A stretch of DNA of 64,000 bases from an uncultured Candidatus Saccharibacteria bacterium (GCA_937924995.1 CALEXY010000011.1:39056-103055), one strand, 5' to 3'. Positions 1 to 8,955 are shown, numbered from the stretch's first letter. Notes: generated by a model from the sequence alone, not told the origin. Numbers and translations are program-made.

Positions 1-210
1 GATGAACTATTCGGGCTTCGCTTCTTCGATAGTCTAATTCTACCATCCGCCAAAATTCAAAAACTCATTCGTGAGCGCGCCGAAGCTAAACAAAATAAAG
101 ACTACGCCAAGGCCGACCAGATTCGTGAAGATTTAAAAGCCCATAATTTTAGTATTTTAGACACCAATCAAGCCAGTTTCTGGCAATATCTTGAAGCACC
201 AATGCTATAA
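1..210 (+). CDS. cysS: cysteinyl-tRNA synthetase, C-terminal end (partial)
   Basis: The reading frame is open from the first base and stops at TAA 208-210, giving the last 69 residues. The sequence contains a helical segment, then KDYAKADQIREDL, then LDTNQASFWQ. This is the familiar CysRS C-terminal anticodon-recognition tail, normally of the form A-R-x-x-K-D-[FYW]-A-x-A-D-x-I-R-D-x-L followed by a short D-T-x-x-G-x-x-W ending. The catalytic Rossmann domain and Zn-binding cysteines lie outside the window, so only the family can be called. The AI-2E permease gene starts 16 bases downstream and may be cotranscribed. Confidence 0.88.
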   Translation, partial: DELFGLRFFDSLILPSAKIQKLIRERAEAKQNKDYAKADQIREDLKAHNFSILDTNQASFWQYLEAPML

Positions 211-226
211 TCAAATAAAGGAGTAT

Positions 227-1318
227 ATGTCACGCACAATTGATATCGACACAAAAACATTTGTCCGCTTCTGGCTAGTCTTAATCGCTTTTGCCGCCGC
301 CGGATTTTTCATTATTAAAGCTGCCGGCGGTCTAATCATCGTCGGAATTTCCGCTTTTCTAGCGATTTCTCTCCATCCACTAGCTAAACAAATCGATAAA
401 ATCGACAAACGTAAAAGTCGCCCAGGACTTTCTTCCGCATTAGCAGTTTTTTCGATTGCACTAGCTTTTGCCATTATCGTGGGAGTGATTGGTCCGGTTA
501 TTGTCGAGCAAGTTTCTAATTTTCTCGCTACCGCACCTGCTAAGATTTCGGAAGTTATCAACCATTTAGATATTAATGGTATTGGTAATTATTTTGGAAT
601 CTCCAATCTTCAAGATAGTTTAACTTCCGGTATTAAAAGTTTCAGTAGTACTATGCTCGGAAATATTAGCAATATTGCTGTCGGCAGTATCGGCGCCATT
701 AGCAATATCATTACTAGTGTGATTCTTACCATTGTTCTTACCATCCTCTTCATGCTTGAAGGCCCGACCATGATGCAAGATTTTTGGCGTGTCATGGCAG
801 TCAAAGATAAAAAATCCGCCCACGTCTGGCAGCGCGTCATTACTCGTATGGGCAATGTGGTAGCAGCCTACGTCTCTTCTCAGGTCTTTATCGCCCTCCT
901 CGACGGCCTTATGACTATGCTCGGCGTTTTTATCATCACTCTCATCTTCAATCTTCCAGTTACACTCGCAGTACCTCTCGGCCTCATTTCCTTCCTCTTC
1001 TTCCTCATTCCAATGTTTGGCCCGGTCATCGGCTGTATCTTGAATACCACTCTACTTTTCATTAACGCCCCAGGCGCCGCTATCGCTTTCTTCATTTTCT
1101 ACCTCATCTATCAGCAAATTGAAAATAACATCATCGGCCCACGTATCCAGGGCAAAGGACTCAATCTTCCTCCGCTTGCCATCTTAATTTCGATTACTAT
1201 CGGTATGTACGCCTTCGGCCTGATTGGCTGTATTGTGGCTATCCCTATCGCTGGCTGTATTAAAATTCTTTTCGAAGAAGCCTCCAATATCCGCGCTACG
1301 CTCGATGACGAAAAATAA
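227..1318 (+). CDS. AI-2E family transporter (PerM/YdiK-type permease)
   Basis: A 363-residue polytopic membrane protein. The start is set at ATG 227 because AAAGGAG lies at 217-223; a longer frame from 191 would overlap the cysS stop region and has no ribosome site. An N-terminal pair of hydrophobic segments (about residues 16-55) is followed by one at about 68-90, a soluble central stretch, and then a cluster of five or so segments from about 155 to the end. This is the arrangement of the PF01594 family. Family members have been assigned to autoinducer-2 export, Na+/H+ exchange or general metabolite export, so the substrate cannot be read from sequence. The C-terminal signature stretch rich in P-x-x-x-G-x-x-L is present around residues 305-340. 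Confidence 0.85.
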   Translation: MSRTIDIDTKTFVRFWLVLIAFAAAGFFIIKAAGGLIIVGISAFLAISLHPLAKQIDKIDKRKSRPGLSSALAVFSIALAFAIIVGVIGPVIVEQVSNFLATAPAKISEVINHLDINGIGNYFGISNLQDSLTSGIKSFSSTMLGNISNIAVGSIGAISNIITSVILTIVLTILFMLEGPTMMQDFWRVMAVKDKKSAHVWQRVITRMGNVVAAYVSSQVFIALLDGLMTMLGVFIITLIFNLPVTLAVPLGLISFLFFLIPMFGPVIGCILNTTLLFINAPGAAIAFFIFYLIYQQIENNIIGPRIQGKGLNLPPLAILISITIGMYAFGLIGCIVAIPIAGCIKILFEEASNIRATLDDEK

Positions 1319-1332
1319 TTAAAATCCTAGAT

Positions 1333-1377
1333 CTAGTCCAAGATTAAAAAATGAATCATCCTGATTCGCTTGACTAG
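1333..1377. other. nested inverted repeat between permease and flavoprotein genes
   Basis: CTAGTC (1333-1338) pairs with GACTAG (1372-1377), enclosing GAATCA-TCC-TGATTC (1353-1367). It could fold as a two-tier hairpin in RNA. No U-tract follows, so it is not a standard intrinsic terminator. It may be an mRNA-processing or stability element. Confidence 0.35.
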
Positions 1378-1429
1378 TCATTCAAAATTTCACATAATTA
1401 ATAAGCACTTAAAAAGGAAAAAATTTACT

Positions 1430-1801
1430 ATGGAACAAGTTTTACCATTTCTTGAAGGAATGTTTTATATTGCAACTACCGATGGCGACCAGCCACATCT
1501 TCGCATTTTTGATGCTGCTGGCATTCTCGACGGCCATCTCTACATTGGCACCAAATCTAACAAACAGGTTTACGCTCAAATCGAAAAAAATCCTAAGGTC
1601 GAAATTTACGTCTTTAGCAACGAACTTGGCCTCATGCGTTTCACCGCTGAAGCTAAAACTGTTGCCGACAAGGAATTAAACCAAAAAGCTTACGAATCTA
1701 CCGGCAAGACCTACGACGAAACTTCTGCTGCTATTGAGCTCACCAATGTTCGTGGTTCTATCAAAACTAAGGACGGCGAAACCGTAGAACTTAATTTCTA
1801 A
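1430..1801 (+). CDS. pyridoxamine 5'-phosphate oxidase family flavin-binding protein
   Basis: A 123-residue single-domain protein. Start ATG 1430 is preferred because AAAAAGGA lies 9-15 bases upstream; an upstream ATG at 1370 sits inside the inverted repeat. The sequence reads as a split beta-barrel: a strand with FYIATTDGDQPHLRIFD near the N-terminus, then LYIGTKSNKQVYAQIEKNPKVEIYVF, the typical core of PNPOx-like and general-stress-protein-26-like proteins. Such proteins bind FMN, F420 or heme. It is too short and lacks the PLP-pocket arginines of true PdxH, so vitamin B6 oxidation should not be assumed. It ends 1 base before the next gene, suggesting an operon with the queuosine genes. Confidence 0.75.
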   Translation: MEQVLPFLEGMFYIATTDGDQPHLRIFDAAGILDGHLYIGTKSNKQVYAQIEKNPKVEIYVFSNELGLMRFTAEAKTVADKELNQKAYESTGKTYDETSAAIELTNVRGSIKTKDGETVELNF

Positions 1802-1802
1802 G

Positions 1803-2486
1803 ATGGACAAGCAAGTTAGAAAACGTAATCTCTTAATTTATTTCACCGCCATCTCGGCTGGAATCCTTTTAATCTCAAACTTGGCTGCGACCAAGCTTTG
1901 GGATCTCTTTGGCATTCCAGTCGATGGGGGTGTAATTAGCTTTCCAATTTCCTACATTCTCGGTGATATTATCATTGAATTTTACGGACAAAAGACTGCC
2001 AAACACATCATTCTCGGCAGCCTCTTAGTCAATATTATCGCTGCGCTCACTTTCTGGATTGTCATCGCCCTGCCACCATTCGCTGGTACGGAAGGCATGC
2101 AAGAATCAATTGCCAATGTCCTAGGTTTTGCACCACGCATTATCATCGGCTCACTTACCGCCTACCTATTTTCACAATTTTCCAACAACTACATTTTCGA
2201 AAAAATTAAACAAAAGACTGGCCAAAAACTCTTCATCGTCCGCGCCCTCACCTCTTCTTTTGTCGCACATTTTTTCGATACTTTAGTCTTTGAAATTGTC
2301 GCCTTCCTCGGCGTCTTGGCTTTTTCTGATTTTCTAAATCAAGCCATCTTCGCTTACATTATAGGCATCGGTATCGAAATCGTCTTGTCCCCAGTCGAAA
2401 TCTTAATCGTAAAAAATCTCCGCAAATACATTCCAGCCCATAAAGTTGAAATCGCAAAAATCGCGGACCAAGCGACTGAAAAATAG
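1803..2486 (+). CDS. yhhQ: queuosine precursor transporter, YhhQ/VUT family
   Basis: A 227-residue integral membrane protein with about six hydrophobic segments. The family hallmark near residues 23-65 is visible: N-L-x-A-T-K followed by FPISYILGDIIIEFYG, matching the COG1738 motif (SNxxxxK...FPxxYxxxDxxxExYG). YhhQ members import preQ0, preQ1 or queuine. The gene lies 6 bases upstream of tgt, which uses exactly such a base, so transport and tRNA insertion are physically paired here. No de novo preQ1 genes (queC-E, queF) are in the window, consistent with salvage from a host or community. The start follows the preceding stop by one base. Confidence 0.88.
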   Translation: MDKQVRKRNLLIYFTAISAGILLISNLAATKLWDLFGIPVDGGVISFPISYILGDIIIEFYGQKTAKHIILGSLLVNIIAALTFWIVIALPPFAGTEGMQESIANVLGFAPRIIIGSLTAYLFSQFSNNYIFEKIKQKTGQKLFIVRALTSSFVAHFFDTLVFEIVAFLGVLAFSDFLNQAIFAYIIGIGIEIVLSPVEILIVKNLRKYIPAHKVEIAKIADQATEK

Positions 2487-2492
2487 GGAATC

Positions 2493-3692
2493 ATGACGAC
2501 TTCTGGTTTTTCTTTCGAAATTAATCAACGCATCCCAGGCAAGCTCGGCCGCGCCGGAACTATTCATACCCCACACGGCGACATTAAGACTCCAGCCTTT
2601 ATGGCGGTCGGCACCACCGGGGCCATTCGCTTTCTTTCACCAGAAGAACTTCATCAGACCAAAGCTCAAGCCATGCTCAGTAATGGTTACCACCTTCGTC
2701 GCAAATCACACGAAATTGCGGAAGCTGGCGGTTTAGCCAACTGGTCAAATTGGCATGGGCCGACCCTCACCGATTCTGGTGGCTTCCAAGTCATGTCACT
2801 CGGTTCTGGCCTTGGCAAAGTCGTCTCTATGGAGCGCGAGCGTGGTGTAGTTAATACCGCCCACCAAGAACGCCTCGCCCACGTTACCGAAGATGGGGTT
2901 AATTTCCGCGACCCTTTCGATGGTCAACCAGATTTTATTGGCCCAGAAGAATCTATGCAGATTCAATGCCGTATCGGCGCCGATATTCACATGGCTTTTG
3001 ATGAACTTACTTCCTTAGCCGACAGCTACGAATATAATGTTGAGGCTCTCGCCCGTACCGAACGTTGGGCTAAACGTAGTCTCGACGAGCATTTTAAATT
3101 ACGTGACTCACTCGGCTACCGTCAAAGCCTTTATGGCGTTCTACAAGGTGGACGCTGGGAAGATTTAAGGCGCAGTACGGCCAAAAAGTTTGGCGAAATG
3201 CCGTTTGATGGCTATGGTCTTGGTGGCGCCTTTCTTAAGGAAGACCTCGGTGAAATTTTACGTTGGTGTAATGAAGAATTACCCGAGAATAAACCACGCC
3301 ACCTACTGGGACTCTCGCATCCGGATGATATTTTAATTGGCACCGAAATGGGCGCTGATACTTTTGACTGCGTCGCACCAACCAGGGAAGCTCGCCACGG
3401 TAAAATTTATACCAAATACGGCGACATTAATCTGCGTAAATTTAAGGATAGCAACGAATTGCTTGATGCCCACTGTGACTGTACTACTTGTAGAGCTGGT
3501 TGGACCAGGGGACAATTGTGTGCGCTTTGGAAATCTGGTGATCCAGAACTCAAGCGTCAATATTATAATCTTGCTACCGCTCATAATTTACGTTTCATTA
3601 TTCGCCTCACCGAACAAATTCGTGAAAGTATTTTGAATCAGACTTTTGCTGAATTTAAAAAACAATTTTTACATGATTATTATCAAAAATAA
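2493..3692 (+). CDS. tgt: tRNA-guanine transglycosylase (queuine tRNA-ribosyltransferase)
   Basis: A 399-residue enzyme that swaps G34 of GUN tRNAs for a queuosine precursor. Visible signatures: DSGGFQVMSLG near residue 95 (catalytic Asp family motif), YGVLQGG near 215, DTFDCVAPTREARHG near 290 (nucleophile Asp), and a zinc site C-x-C-x2-C...H (CDCTTC near 328, His near 357). Length is normal. The substrate-pocket loop after GYGLGG reads AFLKED instead of the bacterial LAVGE type, and the usual FDEC is FDEL, so preference between preQ1 and queuine is uncertain. It follows the YhhQ transporter by 6 bases. Confidence 0.93.
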   Translation: MTTSGFSFEINQRIPGKLGRAGTIHTPHGDIKTPAFMAVGTTGAIRFLSPEELHQTKAQAMLSNGYHLRRKSHEIAEAGGLANWSNWHGPTLTDSGGFQVMSLGSGLGKVVSMERERGVVNTAHQERLAHVTEDGVNFRDPFDGQPDFIGPEESMQIQCRIGADIHMAFDELTSLADSYEYNVEALARTERWAKRSLDEHFKLRDSLGYRQSLYGVLQGGRWEDLRRSTAKKFGEMPFDGYGLGGAFLKEDLGEILRWCNEELPENKPRHLLGLSHPDDILIGTEMGADTFDCVAPTREARHGKIYTKYGDINLRKFKDSNELLDAHCDCTTCRAGWTRGQLCALWKSGDPELKRQYYNLATAHNLRFIIRLTEQIRESILNQTFAEFKKQFLHDYYQK

Positions 3693-3719
3693 GAACCATA
3701 ATCGTGATAAAATAGATTA

Positions 3720-4364
3720 GTGGAAAATAAAGTTTCATTCTTCAAAAGATATCCAATCGTTAAAGATTTTGTTAATTTAATTGTTTTTGTCGCCTGTGTT
3801 ATTATCGGTACGATGTTTTTAAACGCCTACGTTTTTCGTTCCTATAACGTCGTAGGGCATTCCATGGACTACACTCTAAGCGAAAATGACCGCTTAATTG
3901 TCAATCGCCTAGCAGTCAGTATGAGCCATCTATCGGGTAAGGAATATGTACCAGAACGTGGACAAATCATCGTCTTTCTCAATGGTGAGTCCAGTGGTAA
4001 GCTCACTTGTAATGTCGACTCTACCATTAAAGACCAATATATCATCAAACGTGTTATTGCTTTTCCAGGTGAGCGCGTGGTAGTGAAAGATGGCAAAATT
4101 ACGGTTTATAACGACCAGAATCCTAATGGATTTAATCCAGATATTTCTACTAGAAAATCCGCTACCGATGGACCAAAGGCTAATACTTCTGGTGAAGTCG
4201 ACGTCACAGTGCCAGATGGTGAAATTTTCGTGGTCGGCGACAATCGTGAGGGTACCCACTCTTATGATTCGCGTTATGGCCTTGGCACTATTCCATATTG
4301 TCGCATCATCGGACCAGTCCTCATGCGACTTTATCCCTTCGATCACATTCGTTTATTTCAATAA
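3720..4364 (+). CDS. lepB: signal peptidase I
   Basis: A 214-residue type I signal peptidase that removes signal peptides from Sec substrates. One N-terminal membrane anchor spans about residues 15-36. Box B is seen as NVVGHSMDYTL (catalytic Ser in HSM), box D as DQYIIKRVIAFPGE (catalytic Lys in KRV), and box E as VPDGEIFVVGDNREGTHSYDSRYG. The likely start is GTG at 3720. TAAAAT (3708-3713), preceded by TGA, stands 6 bases before the GTG, so the mRNA is probably leaderless and there is no Shine-Dalgarno sequence. A 60-residue insertion between boxes D and E is moderate in length. Confidence 0.92.
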   Translation: MENKVSFFKRYPIVKDFVNLIVFVACVIIGTMFLNAYVFRSYNVVGHSMDYTLSENDRLIVNRLAVSMSHLSGKEYVPERGQIIVFLNGESSGKLTCNVDSTIKDQYIIKRVIAFPGERVVVKDGKITVYNDQNPNGFNPDISTRKSATDGPKANTSGEVDVTVPDGEIFVVGDNREGTHSYDSRYGLGTIPYCRIIGPVLMRLYPFDHIRLFQ

Positions 4365-4382
4365 TAAGGTATAATATTCTAT

Positions 4383-5165
4383 ATGGCAGATTATGTAATC
4401 ATCCGACGTGGCCGCAACATTCTCAGTACAATCTTACATGTGCTGCTCAATTTAGTGCTTGCAATTGCCACCATTTTCTTAAACCTTGCCACAGCAAGTT
4501 TTCTCCCGGGGTGCGTATTAGTATTGCTCTCTAAATGGCGTATGTTCGCCGTGCGTCCACGCTACTTATTTATCAATATCAAATCCAACCTAGTCGACCT
4601 CATTATGGGATTTTCTTTTGTTTTTCTCGCCTACTGTGCCGGAAATATTTTAAGCCCATTACATTACGTATTGACGACTCTCTATTCACTCTGGCTAATC
4701 GTTCTCAAGCCAATGTCTTCCAACTTCGCCACTAAGCTCCAGGCTCTCCTCGCAGTATTTTTCGGAAGTACAGCGATCACCCTGATGGTGGCTAGCAGTA
4801 GTTCATCTCTCGCAGTTATCCTAAACTTCATCCTGGGATTTGCCGTTTCTCGTCACGTCTTGGTCCAGAGTGAAGATACTAATTACAGATTAATTACCCT
4901 AGTTTCTGGCCTGATTTTCGCCGAAATTTCTTGGCTGGCCGAGTACTGGTTAATTGTTTATTCTTTTAAGGCATTTGGCTTGATCATTCCGCAAGTCACC
5001 ATTATTCTGACTATTCTAGCTTTCATCGCTGGGTTGCTTTACCAAAACGCCAACCAAAACGAACAAAAGATTGAGAAAAAAGATGTTCTCATTCCAACTA
5101 TTTTTGCTATTTCCGTAATCCTGATAATCGTGCTGTGGTTTAGTAAACCATTATTCAATGTCTAA
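4383..5165 (+). CDS. polytopic membrane protein of unknown function
   Basis: A 260-residue protein with about seven hydrophobic segments and a short basic N-terminus (RRGRN). I do not recognise a family. TATAAT at 4370-4375 overlaps the lepB stop region and leaves 7 bases to the ATG, pointing to an own leaderless promoter. Its end overlaps the ribosome-site region of htrA: the stop at 5163-5165 is 22 bases before the htrA ATG. It sits between signal peptidase and the HtrA protease, so an envelope role is possible but unproven. Confidence 0.7.
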   Translation: MADYVIIRRGRNILSTILHVLLNLVLAIATIFLNLATASFLPGCVLVLLSKWRMFAVRPRYLFINIKSNLVDLIMGFSFVFLAYCAGNILSPLHYVLTTLYSLWLIVLKPMSSNFATKLQALLAVFFGSTAITLMVASSSSSLAVILNFILGFAVSRHVLVQSEDTNYRLITLVSGLIFAEISWLAEYWLIVYSFKAFGLIIPQVTIILTILAFIAGLLYQNANQNEQKIEKKDVLIPTIFAISVILIIVLWFSKPLFNV

Positions 5166-5187
5166 TCTTACGTTTAAGGAGGTAAAA

Positions 5188-6741
5188 ATGAACGAAGATA
5201 AAAGTAATTTTGAGCCAAAAGACTCAACCGATTTAGAAGAAGTAAAAAACATGTCTGAACCAGAAGATCTCGAATCTACTGATTCATCCGTGAGTTCAGT
5301 CGAAGAGTCAGAGACTACCGACACCTCAGAACAGTCCGAAACTTCAGAACAATCCAAAAACGAATTCGAAGTTGAAGTTGAAACTGAAACCGATTCCGAG
5401 ACCGAAGATGAATCTGCGGCTGAAGCCGAAGAACCTGAGGTCGAATCAGATTCTGACACTGAATCTGAAGCAAAAGAATCTGAAGATGAATCCGAGAAAG
5501 CTACTGAAGTCAATTCCGCTGAAGATACCGAATCTGAATCTGAAGAAAAATCCACCTCAAAAACCGAGAAAAAACCTAAGGTTAAAACCGGTAAAAATCG
5601 TTTTGCTACCTTTGCTAGTCTCGTAGCCGTCGCCTTATCAGGCACCGCGCTTTATTATGCTTACAACCGTCCTACTACTTCAATTTTCCACAGTAATAAT
5701 TCGGTCAGCAATAATGCCGCTACCTTTGCTGAAGGATCAATTTCCGAAATTGCCAATTCTGTCTCGAAAAGTGTTGTTTCAATCATCACCAATACTAGCA
5801 CCACTGGTTCTTTCTTCACTGGTCAAGTTTCCCAGGCTGCTGGTACCGGTTTTATTCTTAGTAGCGACGGCTATATCGCCACTAACAAGCACGTCGTCGC
5901 TAACGCTACCAAAATTGGCGTTATCCTCGATGATGGATCGACCTATGAAGACGTTGAATTAATCGGTACTGATCCAATCAATGACTTTGCGATTGTTAAA
6001 ATCAAAGACGTCAAAGATCTTACTCCAATCAAAATTGGTGACAGCAAAACCACTAACATCGGCCAGCAAGTTGTAGCTATCGGCAATGCGCTTGGTACCT
6101 ACCAAAACTCCGTCACCTCCGGAATCATCTCTGGTAAAGGTCGTAGCCTCACCGCCTCTGACTCTTCTCGCACTACCTATGAAACCCTTTCCGATATGAT
6201 CCAAACCGATGCCGCAATCAATGGTGGTAATTCCGGTGGACCACTCGTCAATGCCGCCGGTGAAGTGATTGGCATTAATACCGCCTATGCCAGCCAAGGA
6301 AATAACGTTGGTTTCGCTATCCCTATCAATAGCGTCAAGGGAATTATGGCCGGCGTCCTCAAAGATGGCAAATTCGAACGCGCCGTATTAGGTGTCCGCT
6401 ATCAAACCATCACCCCGCTTATTGCCAAAGAGAAGAAACTTGATGTCACAGCTGGCGCCTACGTCAAAGGCTCAAACAATGCCTCTGCCGTCATCAAGGG
6501 TAGCGCTGGCGACAAAGCTGGCATTAAAGATGGCGACATTATCACCGCTGTTAACGGTACCAAAATCGGCACTGCCGGATCGCTTGGTAGCCTAATCGGT
6601 GAATACGCCGTCGGCGACACCGTTAAACTCGAAGTCTATCGTGACAAAAAATACGTTCAACTCGATGTTAAACTTGAAGCTTATGACGCCGATAGCGCCA
6701 AGGTTACCACCAATAAAAAATCAGACGACGACGAAGAATAA
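5188..6741 (+). CDS. HtrA/DegP-like trypsin-type serine protease with PDZ domain and long acidic cytoplasmic tail
   Basis: A 517-residue membrane-anchored quality-control protease. Start ATG 5188 follows AAGGAGG with a 5-base gap. Residues 1-130 are dominated by Glu, Ser, Asp and Thr; a lysine-rich patch and a transmembrane helix at about 139-158 follow, putting the acidic tail inside the cell. The protease domain has His235 (TNKHVV), Asp266 (NDFAIV) and Ser349 (NGGNSGGP), in the classical order. A PDZ domain follows at about 400-490 (GDKAGIKDGDIITAVNG). The acidic tail is far longer than in typical HtrA proteins and makes the opposite strand look falsely open. An intrinsic terminator follows directly. 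Confidence 0.92.
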   Translation: MNEDKSNFEPKDSTDLEEVKNMSEPEDLESTDSSVSSVEESETTDTSEQSETSEQSKNEFEVEVETETDSETEDESAAEAEEPEVESDSDTESEAKESEDESEKATEVNSAEDTESESEEKSTSKTEKKPKVKTGKNRFATFASLVAVALSGTALYYAYNRPTTSIFHSNNSVSNNAATFAEGSISEIANSVSKSVVSIITNTSTTGSFFTGQVSQAAGTGFILSSDGYIATNKHVVANATKIGVILDDGSTYEDVELIGTDPINDFAIVKIKDVKDLTPIKIGDSKTTNIGQQVVAIGNALGTYQNSVTSGIISGKGRSLTASDSSRTTYETLSDMIQTDAAINGGNSGGPLVNAAGEVIGINTAYASQGNNVGFAIPINSVKGIMAGVLKDGKFERAVLGVRYQTITPLIAKEKKLDVTAGAYVKGSNNASAVIKGSAGDKAGIKDGDIITAVNGTKIGTAGSLGSLIGEYAVGDTVKLEVYRDKKYVQLDVKLEAYDADSAKVTTNKKSDDDEE

Positions 6742-6748
6742 AATCAAA

Positions 6749-6773
6749 AAATAACCCTCCGGGGTTATTTTTT
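6749..6773 (+). terminator. intrinsic terminator after htrA
   Basis: AATAACCC pairs with GGGTTATT across a 4-base loop, followed by TTTT. It lies 8 bases after the htrA stop. Confidence 0.8.
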
Positions 6774-6830
6774 ATCTATCATAATACGCATTATTGAGAT
6801 TCTTATTTTAACTAAAAATTCCCACAAAAA

Positions 6831-7751
6831 TTATTTCAGCTTATCCACTGGATAGAAAAATCCTAAAATTAAATCTTTCTTTAAGCCTAACTCAAAGCCC
6901 AACTTCTCCGCATATTCAGTAATTTTTTGCTGCTGACTCATATCTGATTCGATAATCACATAATTTGTTTCAATTTCATCCTGAATTTCTGACTCCGAAA
7001 GTTCTTCCAGGTTTTTAGTGCTGAAAAAATTTCGCTTAATCTGATCGAGTAATCGATAAATTTGAGCCAAACCATCCTTATCGGCGTAAAGTGCCAACTT
7101 TGGTTCGTACTGCAATTCTGGCGACTGCCACTCCCAAGATTCATCCACGTATGGTAAGTTTGCCACAATAATTTCTGGTCGAATTTTTAAACGTAGAATA
7201 GTCGAAAGTAAATCCGATTTATAAAATTTAATATTTTTTACCCCCAATTTATCCCGGTTAATTCGTGCCACAGTTAAAGCATCTTTCGAAATATCGAGAC
7301 CGATCACTTGACTATTTGCACATTCCAAAGCCACCGAAAGACCGATACAGCCCGAACCAGTCCCCACATCCACAATCGTAATCGGATTACCAGAAGACGC
7401 TTGTTCGCCGCTATTAAATTTTCCATCAATAATACGATAATAAAGTTTTCCCGCCAGCTCCGCCGCAAGTTCCGTTTCTGGACGGGGAATTAAAACATTT
7501 TGATTTACCAAGAAAGGTCGCCCCATAAACCACTTCACCCCTAGAATATATGCGAGTGGCACCTTATTTGCGCGCAAAGCCACCATCTGGTCAGCCTTCT
7601 TCCTAGCCTCATCAGAAATCTTATCCGCCCCATGAGTCACAAAAAAACTCCGGTCTTGTACATCCATCGAGACCGCCAAAATAATTTCCGCCTCTGTCGG
7701 GTTAATGATTTGCTTCGAAACCTCCAGCCAACTTTTTACCGTGGTTGCCAT
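6831..7751 (-). CDS. prmC: peptide chain release factor N5-glutamine methyltransferase
   Basis: A 306-residue SAM-dependent methyltransferase that methylates the GGQ glutamine of RF1 and RF2. Visible features: a helical N-terminal domain, then VLIPRPETE (residues 87-94, the PrmC signature), DVGTGSGCIGLSVA (SAM motif I, 128-140), and a catalytic loop reading NLPYV at 198-202. The usual PrmC loop is NPPY; Leu at the second position is unusual. It is encoded 15 bases after prfA on the same strand, the classic prfA-prmC pairing, so target and modifier are coexpressed. Confidence 0.9.
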   Translation of the reverse strand: MATTVKSWLEVSKQIINPTEAEIILAVSMDVQDRSFFVTHGADKISDEARKKADQMVALRANKVPLAYILGVKWFMGRPFLVNQNVLIPRPETELAAELAGKLYYRIIDGKFNSGEQASSGNPITIVDVGTGSGCIGLSVALECANSQVIGLDISKDALTVARINRDKLGVKNIKFYKSDLLSTILRLKIRPEIIVANLPYVDESWEWQSPELQYEPKLALYADKDGLAQIYRLLDQIKRNFFSTKNLEELSESEIQDEIETNYVIIESDMSQQQKITEYAEKLGFELGLKKDLILGFFYPVDKLK

Positions 7752-7766
7752 TTTCTCCTTAAAAAC

Positions 7767-8831
7767 TTATTCTGCGATACCGTTTTCCGTGCGAATTACA
7801 TCGAGCTCACACTTCTTTAGCTCCGAAATAATATCATCAATATCACCATCCATTACTGCATTTACATTCGATCTGGAATAATGAATGCGATGATCCGTCA
7901 CACGATCCTGCGGGAAGTTATAAGTACGAATTTTCTCAGAGCGATCACCTGTACCAATCAAATTTTTACGTGCCGCCGAAGCATTTTTCGCCGCCTCCGC
8001 ACGTTGAATATCGTTTAAGCGTGTACGTAGCACCATCATGGCACGCTCCTTATTTTGACGCAAAGAGCGCTCATCTTGCATTGCCACCATAATTCCGGTC
8101 GGCAAATGCGTAATACGAATAGCCGAGTTAGTCGTGTTTACTGATTGACCACCATGTCCACCCGCGTGAAAAATATCAATTCGTAAATCTTTCTCATCAA
8201 TCACAATCTCCGACTCTTCTACCTCTGGCAAAGCCACCACTGTCACCGTAGAAGTATGAATGCGACCTTGCGATTCCGTGACTGGTACACGCTGCACACG
8301 ATGCACGCCACCTTCAAATTTCATCGCTCCAAAAGGTGTATCTCCATCCATTTTGAAGACCACTTCTTTTACACCACCGGTTTCATTTAAGCTTTCATTC
8401 ATCAGTTCTACCTTAAAACCGTGTTTTTCCGCATAACGTAAATACATACGATAAAGTTCGCCCGCAAATAAAGAAGCCTCATCACCACCAGCCCCAGCTC
8501 GAATTTCCATAATCACCGGCTTGTCATCATCCGGATCACGTGGAATTAGCTTATCATCAAGTTGTCTAGTTAAATCAGTAATTTTTTCGGTAAGCTCTTG
8601 AATTTCAAGCTTCGCCATCTCGCCAAGTTCAGGATCCGAAACAATCGCTTCGTCATCCTTAATCTGTTGCTCAGCGCGGGTAATTTCTTTTTTCAAATCC
8701 AAAATTGATTCAACCTCTGCCTTCCTCTTCGATTTTGCAGCAAAATCATTTTCAAGGTAAGCCTTCGGATTTTCCAAGAATTGATTAAGTTGAGTTAATT
8801 CCAACTCTAAACTTTTGATTTTTTCGTCCAT
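7767..8831 (-). CDS. prfA: peptide chain release factor 1
   Basis: A 354-residue class I release factor that reads UAA and UAG. The codon-recognition tripeptide is PVT at residues 183-185 (RVPVTESQGR), a PxT variant of the usual PAT. The catalytic GGQ is at 227-229 (HAGGHGGQSVN). Length is typical. On the minus strand TATAAT lies 9 bases before the ATG, a very short or absent leader. Its presence shows that UAG is a functional stop here, which bears on the amber codon in lysS. Confidence 0.95.
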   Translation of the reverse strand: MDEKIKSLELELTQLNQFLENPKAYLENDFAAKSKRKAEVESILDLKKEITRAEQQIKDDEAIVSDPELGEMAKLEIQELTEKITDLTRQLDDKLIPRDPDDDKPVIMEIRAGAGGDEASLFAGELYRMYLRYAEKHGFKVELMNESLNETGGVKEVVFKMDGDTPFGAMKFEGGVHRVQRVPVTESQGRIHTSTVTVVALPEVEESEIVIDEKDLRIDIFHAGGHGGQSVNTTNSAIRITHLPTGIMVAMQDERSLRQNKERAMMVLRTRLNDIQRAEAAKNASAARKNLIGTGDRSEKIRTYNFPQDRVTDHRIHYSRSNVNAVMDGDIDDIISELKKCELDVIRTENGIAE

Positions 8832-8921
8832 ATTAGATTAATTATATAATAATCCACCCCATATTCCAATCTCGTAAAAAACTATCTTATTTTTGAACTA
8901 AAATCTTGAAGTATAGACAGC

Positions 8922-8943
8922 AAAAAATCCCTTCCCGGGATTT
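8922..8943 (-). terminator. terminator after tRNA-Val
   Basis: On the minus strand AAATCCC (from 8943) pairs with GGGATTT across a 5-base loop and runs into TTTTTT. It lies 13 bases past the tRNA 3' end. Confidence 0.7.
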
Positions 8944-8955
8944 CAAAAAATATTT

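Noticed and set aside
1430..1801. Assignment as PdxH (pyridoxine phosphate oxidase)
   Set aside because: Too short and lacking the PLP-binding signature; only the flavin-binding fold is supported.
5151..5645. A 164-codon open frame antisense to the start of htrA
   Set aside because: It is the mirror of the Glu/Ser/Asp-rich tail; GAA, TCT and GAT codons rarely create antisense stops. No ribosome site, and the sense gene has clear domains.
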